Part shown: positions 23,958 through 31,547 of the stretch, in pieces
Position numbering within the stretch: the first letter of the stretch is position 1
Layout of the letters: every line of letters begins with the position of its first letter
NCBI GenBank assembly: GCA_009392285.1
Contig: VFGU01000002.1
Location: 1 to 45,523, forward strand
Source: SAR202 cluster bacterium
GTDB taxonomy: Bacteria; Chloroflexota; Dehalococcoidia; Lucifugimonadales; Lucifugimonadaceae
Direction: 5' to 3'
Length of the DNA: 45,523 nt
Notes under the pieces: model-generated
Told to the model about the DNA's origin: nothing
Databases searched by the model: none
What the model saw: the letters and a program-made list of their open reading frames with translations, nothing else
Program-made: the position numbers and the translations under genes

Positions 23958-25040
23958 CTACCTAAAAGGTGGTGCGTAAATTAGACCGCCTTCAGTCCAC
24001 ATTGCGTTAAGTGAACCTGCACGTTCTAATCCAAGAGGAACTAAGTGTCGATCATATACTTCACCATAGTTACCTACTTGAGATATAACTTTTTGCATGA
24101 AGTCCTTAGGGATTCCAAAACTGAAATCCTGAACTTCTCCGCCTTCAAAAGAAGCTCCAAGCAATCTTGCAACTCCTGGGTTTGGAGGATTAGAAGCTAT
24201 TGAAGAAACATTCGAACTATTAATTCCGCTTTCTTCAGCTTGCATCATTCCAAATACAACCCACTGAACAACATCATAGAATTCACTATCGTTATCTCTA
24301 GTCAAAGGACCAAGAGGTTCTTTAGATAATGTCTCTGGTAGCACTTTAAGAGCTTCAGGTCCACCAGCCGATGCTGGAAAACTAGCCCTCTTAGAAGCTA
24401 GACCAGATTTATCTGTAGTCCAACCATCACATCTTTTTTCCTCAAACGCAGCCTGCAAAGGATCATTTGTTTCAAAAGTTAATGGAGTGTATGACATTCC
24501 AGTACCTGTAAACCTATCATCTAAGTTTAATTCTGTAGTAGTACCTTGAAGAACACATATTGTAGCGCCTTCCATGTCATCAATTGAATTGTAACCACTA
24601 TCTACATAAACCATCATTCCTTGGCCATCGTAGAATGTAGGAGCAGTAAAGTCCTGCTTCAATTCTCTGTCTCTGCTAGCAGTCCAAGTTGTGTTTCTGA
24701 TCAAAAGATCAATCTCACCAGAACCTAAAGCTTCGAATCTATTTGAAGCAGTTGTAGGTGTGTATTCAACCTTACCTGAATCTCCTAATATTGCTGCCGC
24801 TACTGCCTTACAGAAATCTATATCAAAACCACTGAAAGAACCGTCTGCAGCCACAACTCCAAATCCAGCCAAGTTGTCATTAACACCACACTTTAGCATT
24901 CCTCGATCAAGAACTTGTTGCAATGTGTTAGATCCACCGCTGCTAGATGCTTCTGAAGAATCTTCAGATGCACAAGCGAATGAAAAAGCAGTCATTGCAA
25001 AAAGAGCACTGATCAACAATGTATATTTAATTTTTTTCAT
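23958..25040 (-). CDS. aapJ: General L-amino acid ABC transporter binding lipoprotein (AapJ type)
   Basis: A 360-residue binding protein of the AapJ/BztA type. After the signal (MKKIKYTLLISALFAMTAFS, cleavage before Cys23 in FAC) there is a Ser/Glu/Gly linker, then the family domain starting TLQQVLDRGMLKCGVNDNLAGF. Typical blocks include GFDIDFCKAVAAAILGD, IRNTTWTASRDRELKQDF, CVLQGTTTELNLDD and a C-terminal WTEGGLIYAPPFR. AapJ of proteobacteria is a free periplasmic protein; here a lipidated cysteine seems to anchor it, as in monoderm bacteria. A very strong ribosome-binding site (AAGGAGGGG) precedes the ATG, matching high expression. Confidence 0.9.
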   Translation of the reverse strand: MKKIKYTLLISALFAMTAFSFACASEDSSEASSSGGSNTLQQVLDRGMLKCGVNDNLAGFGVVAADGSFSGFDIDFCKAVAAAILGDSGKVEYTPTTASNRFEALGSGEIDLLIRNTTWTASRDRELKQDFTAPTFYDGQGMMVYVDSGYNSIDDMEGATICVLQGTTTELNLDDRFTGTGMSYTPLTFETNDPLQAAFEEKRCDGWTTDKSGLASKRASFPASAGGPEALKVLPETLSKEPLGPLTRDNDSEFYDVVQWVVFGMMQAEESGINSSNVSSIASNPPNPGVARLLGASFEGGEVQDFSFGIPKDFMQKVISQVGNYGEVYDRHLVPLGLERAGSLNAMWTEGGLIYAPPFR

Positions 25041-25131
25041 AATCCCCTCCTTAAAAAATTCGTTGGGATTTTTGGATTTATTTTCGAAAATCGAAGTGAA
25101 AATAATACCAATATATTTAGTTAACCTTTAG

Positions 25132-25137
25132 ATTATA
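25132..25137 (-). promoter_or_regulatory. Candidate -10 box for aapJQMP
   Basis: TATAAT on the minus strand, about 92 bp before the aapJ ATG, in the 160-bp gap shared with the divergent amidohydrolase. The upstream hexamer at 17 bp (TATGAA) is a poor -35. The rest of the gap shows no clear operator. Confidence 0.35.
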
Positions 25138-25200
25138 TCAATCATGAATTATATTTCATAATATTTCGTAAATTATGGATATCTGTTAAAAGTATAAATT

Positions 25201-26517
25201 ATGAACTTGAAGAATATATGCGATAAAAATATTAATTCTAATAAAGATATTCCTAGAGAGGTTTCTCTAGAAATATTAGAATTTGCAGAGTCTGGATACA
25301 AGGAGATTAAGACTGCGGAAAAGGTAATTAAAGCATTCGAGAGGTTGGGCCAAAAAGATATTCAATCAGGAATAGCAATTACTGGCATAAGAACTACCCT
25401 AGACACAGGTAAGCCAGGCCCAAACATAGCTGTTATCGGAGAATTAGATGGACTTCCAGTCCCTGGGCACCCTCATGAAAACCAAGAGAATGGAATGGCT
25501 CACGCTTGTGGTCACCATGCTCAAATAGGAAGCATGCTAACAGTATTAACTGGCCTATCTGATAAAAAGATACTTGATAACATATCTGGAAAAATAACCT
25601 TTTTTGCAGTTCCTGCTGAAGAATTTGTAGAAATACAATGGAGAAACGAACTAAGAAAAAGCGGAGATATTGAATTTCTCGGAGGCAAACAAGAAATGAT
25701 AAAGCTAGGCGCTTTTGATGATGTAGATATAGCAATGATGACCCATACAACTCCTAGAAAAATTAAATTCTCCTATGGGGGCACTGATAACGGACTTGTT
25801 GCAAAATTTATTGAATTCAAAGGTATAGCCTCACATGCAGGAGCAAGCCCCGAAAGTGGAATCAACGCCCTGAACGCTGCAAATATAGCTATATCTGCTA
25901 TTAATTCACAAAGAGAAACTTTTAAAGATGAAGATCATATAAGAGTTCACCCAATAATAACTAAGGGAGGCAACGTGGTTAGTGCCGTGCCAGACCAAGT
26001 AAATATTGAAACATTTATAAGAGGTGCATCAATTGATTCAATCTTAGACGCAAATAAAAAAGTCGATAATTGCCTCAAAGCGGGGGCTCTCGCTACCGGT
26101 GCAGAGGTAAAAATAACAACTATTGCTGGTTATTTGCCTCTTAACAATAACTACGATCTTTTAGAGATATACAAAAAAAATCTGAATGATAATTTTAATG
26201 AAAAAGAATTAATTCTAGATGGCCATTCGGGAGGAAGTACAGATATGGGAGATATATCTAACCTTATCCCATCTATTCATCCATACGTAGGAGGGTGCTC
26301 TGGAAATTCTAATCATTCAGTGGATATGGTCGTAGATAATTATGATCTGGCAATACTAGAGTCTGGCAGGATGATGGCTCACACTATAATAGATTTACTA
26401 AAAAATGATGCCGAAAAATCTAAAAAAATTATAAAAAAATTTACGCCTAAGTTTAATAAAAAAAGATATTTAGAACTCCTAAGAAGTTTAACTAATGAAG
26501 AGGAATATTTAAGTTAA
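25201..26517 (+). CDS. M20-family amidohydrolase (AbgB/M20D-like)
   Basis: A 438-residue zinc hydrolase of the M20 family, close to aminobenzoyl-glutamate and N-acyl-amino-acid hydrolases. Metal ligand motifs are visible: GMAHACGHHA (98-107, with Cys103 of the M20D type), PAEEFVE (138-144), MMTHTTP (179-185) and the late SGNSNHSVDM histidine. The dimerisation domain has GIASHAGASPESGINALNAA (about 204). It cleaves an amide to release an amino acid or amine. It is divergent from the amino-acid importer operon, a sensible pairing for using acylated amino acids or small peptides. No signal peptide, so it acts in the cytoplasm. Confidence 0.83.
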   Translation: MNLKNICDKNINSNKDIPREVSLEILEFAESGYKEIKTAEKVIKAFERLGQKDIQSGIAITGIRTTLDTGKPGPNIAVIGELDGLPVPGHPHENQENGMAHACGHHAQIGSMLTVLTGLSDKKILDNISGKITFFAVPAEEFVEIQWRNELRKSGDIEFLGGKQEMIKLGAFDDVDIAMMTHTTPRKIKFSYGGTDNGLVAKFIEFKGIASHAGASPESGINALNAANIAISAINSQRETFKDEDHIRVHPIITKGGNVVSAVPDQVNIETFIRGASIDSILDANKKVDNCLKAGALATGAEVKITTIAGYLPLNNNYDLLEIYKKNLNDNFNEKELILDGHSGGSTDMGDISNLIPSIHPYVGGCSGNSNHSVDMVVDNYDLAILESGRMMAHTIIDLLKNDAEKSKKIIKKFTPKFNKKRYLELLRSLTNEEEYLS

Positions 26518-26541
26518 ATTTTAATTTTTCTAGTTTAAGTA

Positions 26542-26571
26542 TTGAAATATAAAAAATTAATATGCTATAAT
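26542..26571 (+). promoter_or_regulatory. Promoter of the metY riboswitch RNA
   Basis: TTGAAA (26542-26547) and TATAAT (26566-26571) are separated by 18 bp. The predicted start near 26578 coincides with the first base of the riboswitch P1 stem. Confidence 0.78.
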
Positions 26572-26577
26572 GGATAT

Positions 26578-26649
26578 AAGTGTTGATTTGAAAGTCAGCT
26601 TGCGGACACTTTAAAAACTGCTAAAGAGGCAAAATTGTTAATGTGTCCG
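26578..26649 (+). promoter_or_regulatory. SAM-II/SAM-V-like riboswitch with antiterminator
   Basis: P1 is AAGTGT (26578-26583) with ACACTT (26606-26611). The loop begins TGATTTG (26584-26590) and the 3' strand has GCTAAAGAGG (26620-26629); both are hallmarks of the SAM-II/SAM-V pseudoknot family found upstream of metY in marine bacteria. The P1 3' region CGGACAC (26603-26609) can instead pair with GTGTCCG (26643-26649), an alternative that would break the terminator that follows. SAM binding would hold P1 and allow termination. I did not verify the pseudoknot pairs, and the subclass is uncertain. Confidence 0.75.
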
Positions 26650-26676
26650 TATATCGAAAGATATGCGGATTTTTTT
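26646..26676 (+). terminator. Riboswitch-controlled intrinsic terminator
   Basis: TCCGTATATC (26646-26655) pairs with GATATGCGGA (26660-26669) around a GAAA loop (one G-U pair), followed by seven T (26670-26676). Its first four bases are also used by the antiterminator pairing, so the two structures exclude each other. Confidence 0.88.
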
Positions 26677-26724
26677 GTTGGCACTTCTTAGTTTTATAAA
26701 TATTAAACATAAGGAGGTCATAAA

Positions 26725-28047
26725 ATGGCTAGTAGTATAAATGGCATAGTTAATCAGCCAGAAAAACAAGGTATCGGAACCCTTGCACTACACGCGGGAC
26801 AGGATCCTGACCCGTCAACTAATTCTAGAGCTGTACCAATACATGCAACAACATCGTATGTATTTAATGATACAGATCATGCAGCTAATCTTTTTGCACT
26901 AGGTGAATTTGGAAATATTTACACTAGATTGCAAAACCCTACTACTGATGTTCTAGAACAGAGAATTGCAGCACTTGATGGAGGGGTAACAGGACTTGCT
27001 TTTTCATCAGGTCAAGCAGCAATTAATGCTGCTATTCTAACTATTACTCATAGTGGACAAAATTTTATTTCATCAACAAGTTTGTATGGTGGAACATGGA
27101 CACTATTTACCCAAACATTTAAAAAGTTAGGTATAGAGGTAAGGTTCTTTAACCCAGACAACCCTGAAGAGATAAATGATCTTGTAGATGAGAATACAAG
27201 ATGTGTTTATTTTGAAAGTATAGGAAATCCAAAAAATGATGTCCCTGATTTTTCTGAAATAACAAAAATCAGTCATAAGCATGGATTACCAACGATTTGT
27301 GATAACACTGTTCTTACTCCAGCTCTGTTTAGGCCAATTGAGCATGGCGTAGATATAGTTCTTCATTCAACTACAAAATTTCTAGGAGGGCATGGAGTGC
27401 ATATTGGAGGTGCTATTGTAGATAGTGGAAACTTTAAATGGGCAGATAACCCTGATAAATGGCCAGAGTTTTGTGGGCCATCAGAATCATACCATGGTGC
27501 AGTCCTAGAAGAAGCTTTGAGGCCTGCTGGAAACATTGCTTATAATCTCCACATAAGAGTACATTGGCTCAGAGATACAGGTGGAACAATGAGTCCATTT
27601 GGGGCTTGGGCCACTCTACTAGGCTTAGAAACTTTACATTTAAGGATTCCAAGACATTGTGAAAATGCTCTCAAGGTAGCTGAATACCTTGAAAAACATA
27701 AAGATGTGGAATGGGTAAACTATCCTGGTCTAAAAAGTCATTCTCATTATGAGAATACAAAAAAATACTTACCTGATGGGGCTGGAGCAATTCTAGGCTT
27801 TGGTATTAAAGGCGGCAAAGATGCAGCAATCAAGTTTATAAACAATGTGAAACTTGCAAGTCATCTTGCTAATATAGGTGATGCTAAAACATTGGTTATA
27901 CATCCTGCTTCTACAACTCATAGTCAACTTTCTGAAGATGAGCAAAGAGAAGCTGGTGTTAATCCAGAGTACATTAGGGTTTCAGTTGGGATTGAAGATG
28001 TAGATGACATAATTGATGATTTGGACCAAGCGTTAAAGAAAAGTTAA
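26725..28047 (+). CDS. metY: O-acetylhomoserine sulfhydrylase
   Basis: A 440-residue PLP enzyme of the Cys/Met metabolism family that makes homocysteine from O-acetylhomoserine and sulfide. The N terminus (GIGTLALHAGQDPDPSTNSR), the substrate block EFGNIYTRLQNPTTDVLEQR (61-80) and the PLP lysine in LHSTTKFLGGHG (Lys218) are typical of MetY rather than of cystathionine synthases. AAGGAGGT precedes the ATG. The riboswitch and terminator upstream fit control by SAM. It is followed by metX, the enzyme that supplies its substrate, separated by a hairpin. Confidence 0.93.
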   Translation: MASSINGIVNQPEKQGIGTLALHAGQDPDPSTNSRAVPIHATTSYVFNDTDHAANLFALGEFGNIYTRLQNPTTDVLEQRIAALDGGVTGLAFSSGQAAINAAILTITHSGQNFISSTSLYGGTWTLFTQTFKKLGIEVRFFNPDNPEEINDLVDENTRCVYFESIGNPKNDVPDFSEITKISHKHGLPTICDNTVLTPALFRPIEHGVDIVLHSTTKFLGGHGVHIGGAIVDSGNFKWADNPDKWPEFCGPSESYHGAVLEEALRPAGNIAYNLHIRVHWLRDTGGTMSPFGAWATLLGLETLHLRIPRHCENALKVAEYLEKHKDVEWVNYPGLKSHSHYENTKKYLPDGAGAILGFGIKGGKDAAIKFINNVKLASHLANIGDAKTLVIHPASTTHSQLSEDEQREAGVNPEYIRVSVGIEDVDDIIDDLDQALKKS

Positions 28048-28052
28048 AAAAA

Positions 28053-28081
28053 TAGGGCCAGACAATTATGCTCTGGCCCTA
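28053..28081 (+). promoter_or_regulatory. Hairpin between metY and metXW
   Basis: TAGGGCCAGA (28053-28062) pairs with TCTGGCCCTA (28072-28081), a perfect 10-bp GC-rich stem with a 9-base loop. The sequence after it has no T run, so partial termination or message stabilisation is more likely than full termination. The GTG of the next gene is 15 bp beyond. Confidence 0.7.
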
Positions 28082-28095
28082 AATAAGGTTTATAA

Positions 28096-29895
28096 GTGGT
28101 AAAAGAAAATTATAATTCGGATTTGTATAGAACGGGAGATACATCTAAGTATCTTAAAAATTTTCTATATGAAGGAAAATTTCAACTTCAATCAGGTGAC
28201 ATTCTCGATAAATTAAACATAGCTTATGAAACTTATGGGGATCTAAACGAAGATAGATCAAATGTTGTTCTTGTATGTCATGCAATAAGCGGAGACTCTC
28301 ATGTTGCGAAACACAATGAAGATGATATTCCAGGTTGGTGGGATATCATGGTCGGACCAGATAAACCAATTGATACTAACAATTATTTTGTAATCTGTAG
28401 CAATGTGATAGGTGGATGCAAGGGATCCACAGGCCCTAACTCAATCAATCCAGAAACTGGAAATCAATATGGGCCTGATTTTCCTAATATAACTGTAGAA
28501 GATATGGTAAATGCTCAAAATCTTCTGATAGATCATTTAGGGATAAAATCTATTCTTTGTGTAACTGGCGGATCTATGGGCGGGTTTCAGTCCATTCAAT
28601 GGGCTAGACAATTTCCAAATAAAATTAAAAGCGTAATTGGTTTAGCTACTTCAGCAAGACTTACTAATCAAGCTTTAGCTTTCGATATTGTAGGAAGAAA
28701 TGCAATAAAAAAAGACCCGCGATTTAAAGAAGGTAACTATTATGATGCTGAAGAAAAACCTGAAGATGGTTTAGCTATAGCGAGAATGTTGGCTCACATT
28801 ACATATGTTTCAAAAGATTCGATGAAAAATAAATTTGAAAATACTAGATATGAGCCGAGAGAAATTACTACTGAATTCGAGAAACGATTCTCAGTGGGAA
28901 CTTATCTTGCATATCAAGGAACGAAATTTGTAGATAGATTCGATGCAAATAGTTATATAACTCTGTCTACTGCTGTAGATTATTTTGATTTGGGCGGAAC
29001 AATCAATGAAATAAAAAATAACCTAAAAAAGACAACATGCGAATGGCTATTGGTCAGTTTTTCAAGTGACTGGCTATACCCTCCATTTCAATCAGAAGAG
29101 ATAGTGGATGCACTGGTAAGCCTTGATAAATCTGTATCATATTGTTCAATAGAAAGTGAGGCTGGCCATGATGCATTTCTATTAGAAAATGAGGTAGAAG
29201 ATTATGGATTATTAACTTCTTCGTTCTTAAAAAAACTTTCTGGAAAAGAAAAAAATGATCAGATAAAAAATGCTAGCCCAACTTCAACAAATATATTTTT
29301 TAACGACCGTCTTGATCTAGATTTTATTTGCAGTTTGATAGAAAAAAATGATCGAGTATTAGATCTAGGATGCGAAGATGGAAAATTGTTGAATGAATTA
29401 AAAAAGAAAAAATGTTCCAAATTATTAGGAATTGAGTTGGATTCTAAAAAAGTAATTATGAGTTCAAATAAGGGTTTAGAAGTAATTAATTCTGATATTA
29501 ATACCGGGCTTAATAGGTTTAATGATGATCAATTTGATGTAACGATTCTTTCTCAAACTCTACAGTCCATTAAGAATGTAGAAAAGACAATAGAAGAAAT
29601 ACTTAGGATTTCTAAAAAAGCTATAATATCCTTTCCGAATTTTGCCTTTAAGCCTCTAAGAGAGATGCTATACAAAGAAGGAAAAGCTCCAAAATTAGAG
29701 GGTCTTTATGGTTACAATTGGTATAACACTCCCAATAGAAGATTCCCTACAATTCTTGATTTTCAAGAATATTGTGCCTCTAAGAAAATTATAATCAAAG
29801 AATCTTTCTATATTGACTCTGAGAAAGATGAACTAATAAAAGAAGAACCAAACCTTAATGCGGATACAGCAATATTCGTGCTAAGCAAAAACTAA
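28096..29895 (+). CDS. metX: Homoserine O-acetyltransferase fused to MetW methyltransferase-like domain
   Basis: A 599-residue fusion. Residues 1-385 are MetX, an alpha/beta-hydrolase transferring acetyl from acetyl-CoA to homoserine; the catalytic triad is visible as GGSMGG (Ser160), SSDWLYPP (Asp325) and EAGHDAFL (His358). Residues 404-599 match MetW, a SAM-methyltransferase-like protein: VLDLGCEDGKLL (421-432), a FDVTILSQTLQ strand, and the MetW-specific SFPNFAFKPLRE and NWYNTPNRRFP blocks. MetX and MetW are separate neighbouring genes in many bacteria, and MetW is needed for full MetX activity there. The start is GTG with a weak AAGG upstream. It ends convergently with bL28. Confidence 0.9.
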   Translation: MVKENYNSDLYRTGDTSKYLKNFLYEGKFQLQSGDILDKLNIAYETYGDLNEDRSNVVLVCHAISGDSHVAKHNEDDIPGWWDIMVGPDKPIDTNNYFVICSNVIGGCKGSTGPNSINPETGNQYGPDFPNITVEDMVNAQNLLIDHLGIKSILCVTGGSMGGFQSIQWARQFPNKIKSVIGLATSARLTNQALAFDIVGRNAIKKDPRFKEGNYYDAEEKPEDGLAIARMLAHITYVSKDSMKNKFENTRYEPREITTEFEKRFSVGTYLAYQGTKFVDRFDANSYITLSTAVDYFDLGGTINEIKNNLKKTTCEWLLVSFSSDWLYPPFQSEEIVDALVSLDKSVSYCSIESEAGHDAFLLENEVEDYGLLTSSFLKKLSGKEKNDQIKNASPTSTNIFFNDRLDLDFICSLIEKNDRVLDLGCEDGKLLNELKKKKCSKLLGIELDSKKVIMSSNKGLEVINSDINTGLNRFNDDQFDVTILSQTLQSIKNVEKTIEEILRISKKAIISFPNFAFKPLREMLYKEGKAPKLEGLYGYNWYNTPNRRFPTILDFQEYCASKKIIIKESFYIDSEKDELIKEEPNLNADTAIFVLSKN

Positions 29896-30098
29896 AGTAA
29901 GTTAACACCTTTTTTGTCTAAGGTTCTAATTTCTCTTGTAGTCAACTTAACCTTGTATCTCTTTCCATCTAATACTACTGTTTTATTTTGAATATTAGGT
30001 TTGAATGTTTTCTTAGATGAATTCATTGCATGGCTTCGGCTTTGCCCAAACTGAGGAATAGCCTTTGGAGGTAAACCTAATTTTTCTCTTATGTTCAT
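29892..30098 (-). CDS. rpmB: Ribosomal protein bL28, zinc-free form
   Basis: A 68-residue protein carrying the L28 core GQSRSHAMNSSKKTFKPNIQ, then the VVLDGKRYKVKLTTREIRTL strand pattern and a basic end. The usual N-terminal CxxC zinc ligands are missing, replaced by KAIPQFGQ, so it is a zinc-independent (C-minus) form. I start it at the ATG at 30098; the frame is open to an earlier ATG at 30164, but that would add a non-conserved stretch. It stands alone, away from other ribosomal genes, and its stop overlaps the convergent metXW stop (CTAA). Confidence 0.72.
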   Translation of the reverse strand: MNIREKLGLPPKAIPQFGQSRSHAMNSSKKTFKPNIQNKTVVLDGKRYKVKLTTREIRTLDKKGVNLL

Positions 30099-30186
30099 AA
30101 TTTTTTCTTTTAAAATATATAATAATTGGTTAGAGTCATTTATGTAACCAAAAGAGGATACCAATTAAAACCAATTATGAAAAGTT

Positions 30187-31479
30187 ATGGCAACTAATTT
30201 ACAAAAAAATAACAACCAAATTGTAGAAATTGCTTATGGCAAATCTAGGGTAGGATTAAATGTGCCGTCAAATTTTGATGTGATTGAGCCGAAATTTTTA
30301 AAACAGGTCGATGATCCTAAATTCAGTATAGAAAATGGATTGAAAAATCCTATCAATTCAAAATCCTTGAGAGATATAATTAATAGTGATTCAAAAATAG
30401 CAATATCAGTGTGTGATATAACAAGAGCGCAACCAAGAAAAATAGTGCTGGAAACAATTATTGAACACATTGCAGATATAGTTCCCAAATCAAATATAAA
30501 GATTCTTATAGCCACTGGAACTCACAGAGTTAACACAAAAGAAGAACTTACTTCCATGTTAGGGGAAGAGATAGTGTCCTCGGTTGAAATAATCAATCAT
30601 GATTCAAGAGATGGAAATTCTCTCGTAAAAATGCCTTCATCTATTAGTGACATTGAAGTTTTTCTTAATAGAAACTGGGTGGAGGCCGATGTTAGAATTA
30701 CTACGGGATTTGTAGAACCTCATTTTTTTGCTGGATTTTCAGGGGGATCAAAAATGGTTGCGCCTGGATTAGCAGGCTTAAAAACTATCCTTAAATTGCA
30801 CAACTATAAAAGGTTAAAAAATAAATATTCCACTTGGGCAGAGATAAATAAAAACCCTATACAACAAGATGTAAGGAAAATTGCCGTGGAATCAGGCGTT
30901 AATTTTACATTGGATGTAACTTTGAATAAGAACCAAGAAATAACAGGAGTTTTCTCGGGTGAGATAATTAGCGCTCATGATAAAGCTTGTGCCTTTGCAA
31001 AAGAAACGGCAATGATTGAGGTAGAAGAGCCTTATGATCTAGTAATAACTTCTAATTCTGGATATCCGCTTGATCAAAATTTATATCAGACTGTAAAAGG
31101 AATTTCTGCTGCTGCACAAATAACAAAAAATAATGGAAATATACTTTGCTTTTCTGAATGTTCAGATGGAATTCCAGATCATGGGGAATTCTATAAATTA
31201 TTATCTTCATTTAATGGGCCTATAGAAGTAGAAAGTACATTGAGTGATCCAAATTTCCACTGTCAAGATCAGTGGCAAGTTCAAATGTTGGCCGAAATTA
31301 CACAAAAACATAATGTAAGTCTTTTCACCGAAGGTTTAACTACCGAAGAAATCAATAAAGCTTTCCTGAATCACGAAAAAAACCCAAATGATCTGCTAAC
31401 AAAATTAATTAATAAAAATCCAGCGCTCAAAGGATGTGTGTTGCCGGAAGGTCCTATAACAATACCTTTTTTTAACTAA
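30187..31479 (+). CDS. LarA-family nickel-pincer racemase/epimerase
   Basis: A 430-residue LarA homologue. All catalytic and cofactor residues known from the lactobacillus lactate racemase appear at a constant shift: Asp77 and Arg80 (CDITR), His113 (GTHR), His179 (EPHF), Lys189 (GGSKMVAPG), His205 (LHN), then Gln301 and Lys304 (LYQTVK). It should therefore bind the nickel-pincer nucleotide cofactor and racemise or epimerise an alpha-hydroxy acid. The substrate may be lactate or a sugar acid, since the family is diverse. The larB, larC and larE cofactor genes are not in the window, but a nickel permease is. Divergent from bL28. Confidence 0.87.
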   Translation: MATNLQKNNNQIVEIAYGKSRVGLNVPSNFDVIEPKFLKQVDDPKFSIENGLKNPINSKSLRDIINSDSKIAISVCDITRAQPRKIVLETIIEHIADIVPKSNIKILIATGTHRVNTKEELTSMLGEEIVSSVEIINHDSRDGNSLVKMPSSISDIEVFLNRNWVEADVRITTGFVEPHFFAGFSGGSKMVAPGLAGLKTILKLHNYKRLKNKYSTWAEINKNPIQQDVRKIAVESGVNFTLDVTLNKNQEITGVFSGEIISAHDKACAFAKETAMIEVEEPYDLVITSNSGYPLDQNLYQTVKGISAAAQITKNNGNILCFSECSDGIPDHGEFYKLLSSFNGPIEVESTLSDPNFHCQDQWQVQMLAEITQKHNVSLFTEGLTTEEINKAFLNHEKNPNDLLTKLINKNPALKGCVLPEGPITIPFFN

Positions 31480-31547
31480 TTTGTAATGATTAAATTCAAT
31501 TTTTGATATAAAATAATTGATATTATTTTCTAGATATTGGAGAAAAA

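Noticed and set aside
24691-25131. Open frame of 146 codons on the plus strand
   Set aside because: It is antisense to aapJ and runs across that gene's ribosome-binding site; no start signal and no family features.
28053-28081. Full terminator between metY and metXW
   Set aside because: The stem is strong but no T run follows, and the two genes belong to one pathway, so complete termination is unlikely.
30099-30164. N-terminal extension of bL28
   Set aside because: The extra 22 residues do not resemble bL28 and have no ribosome-binding site.
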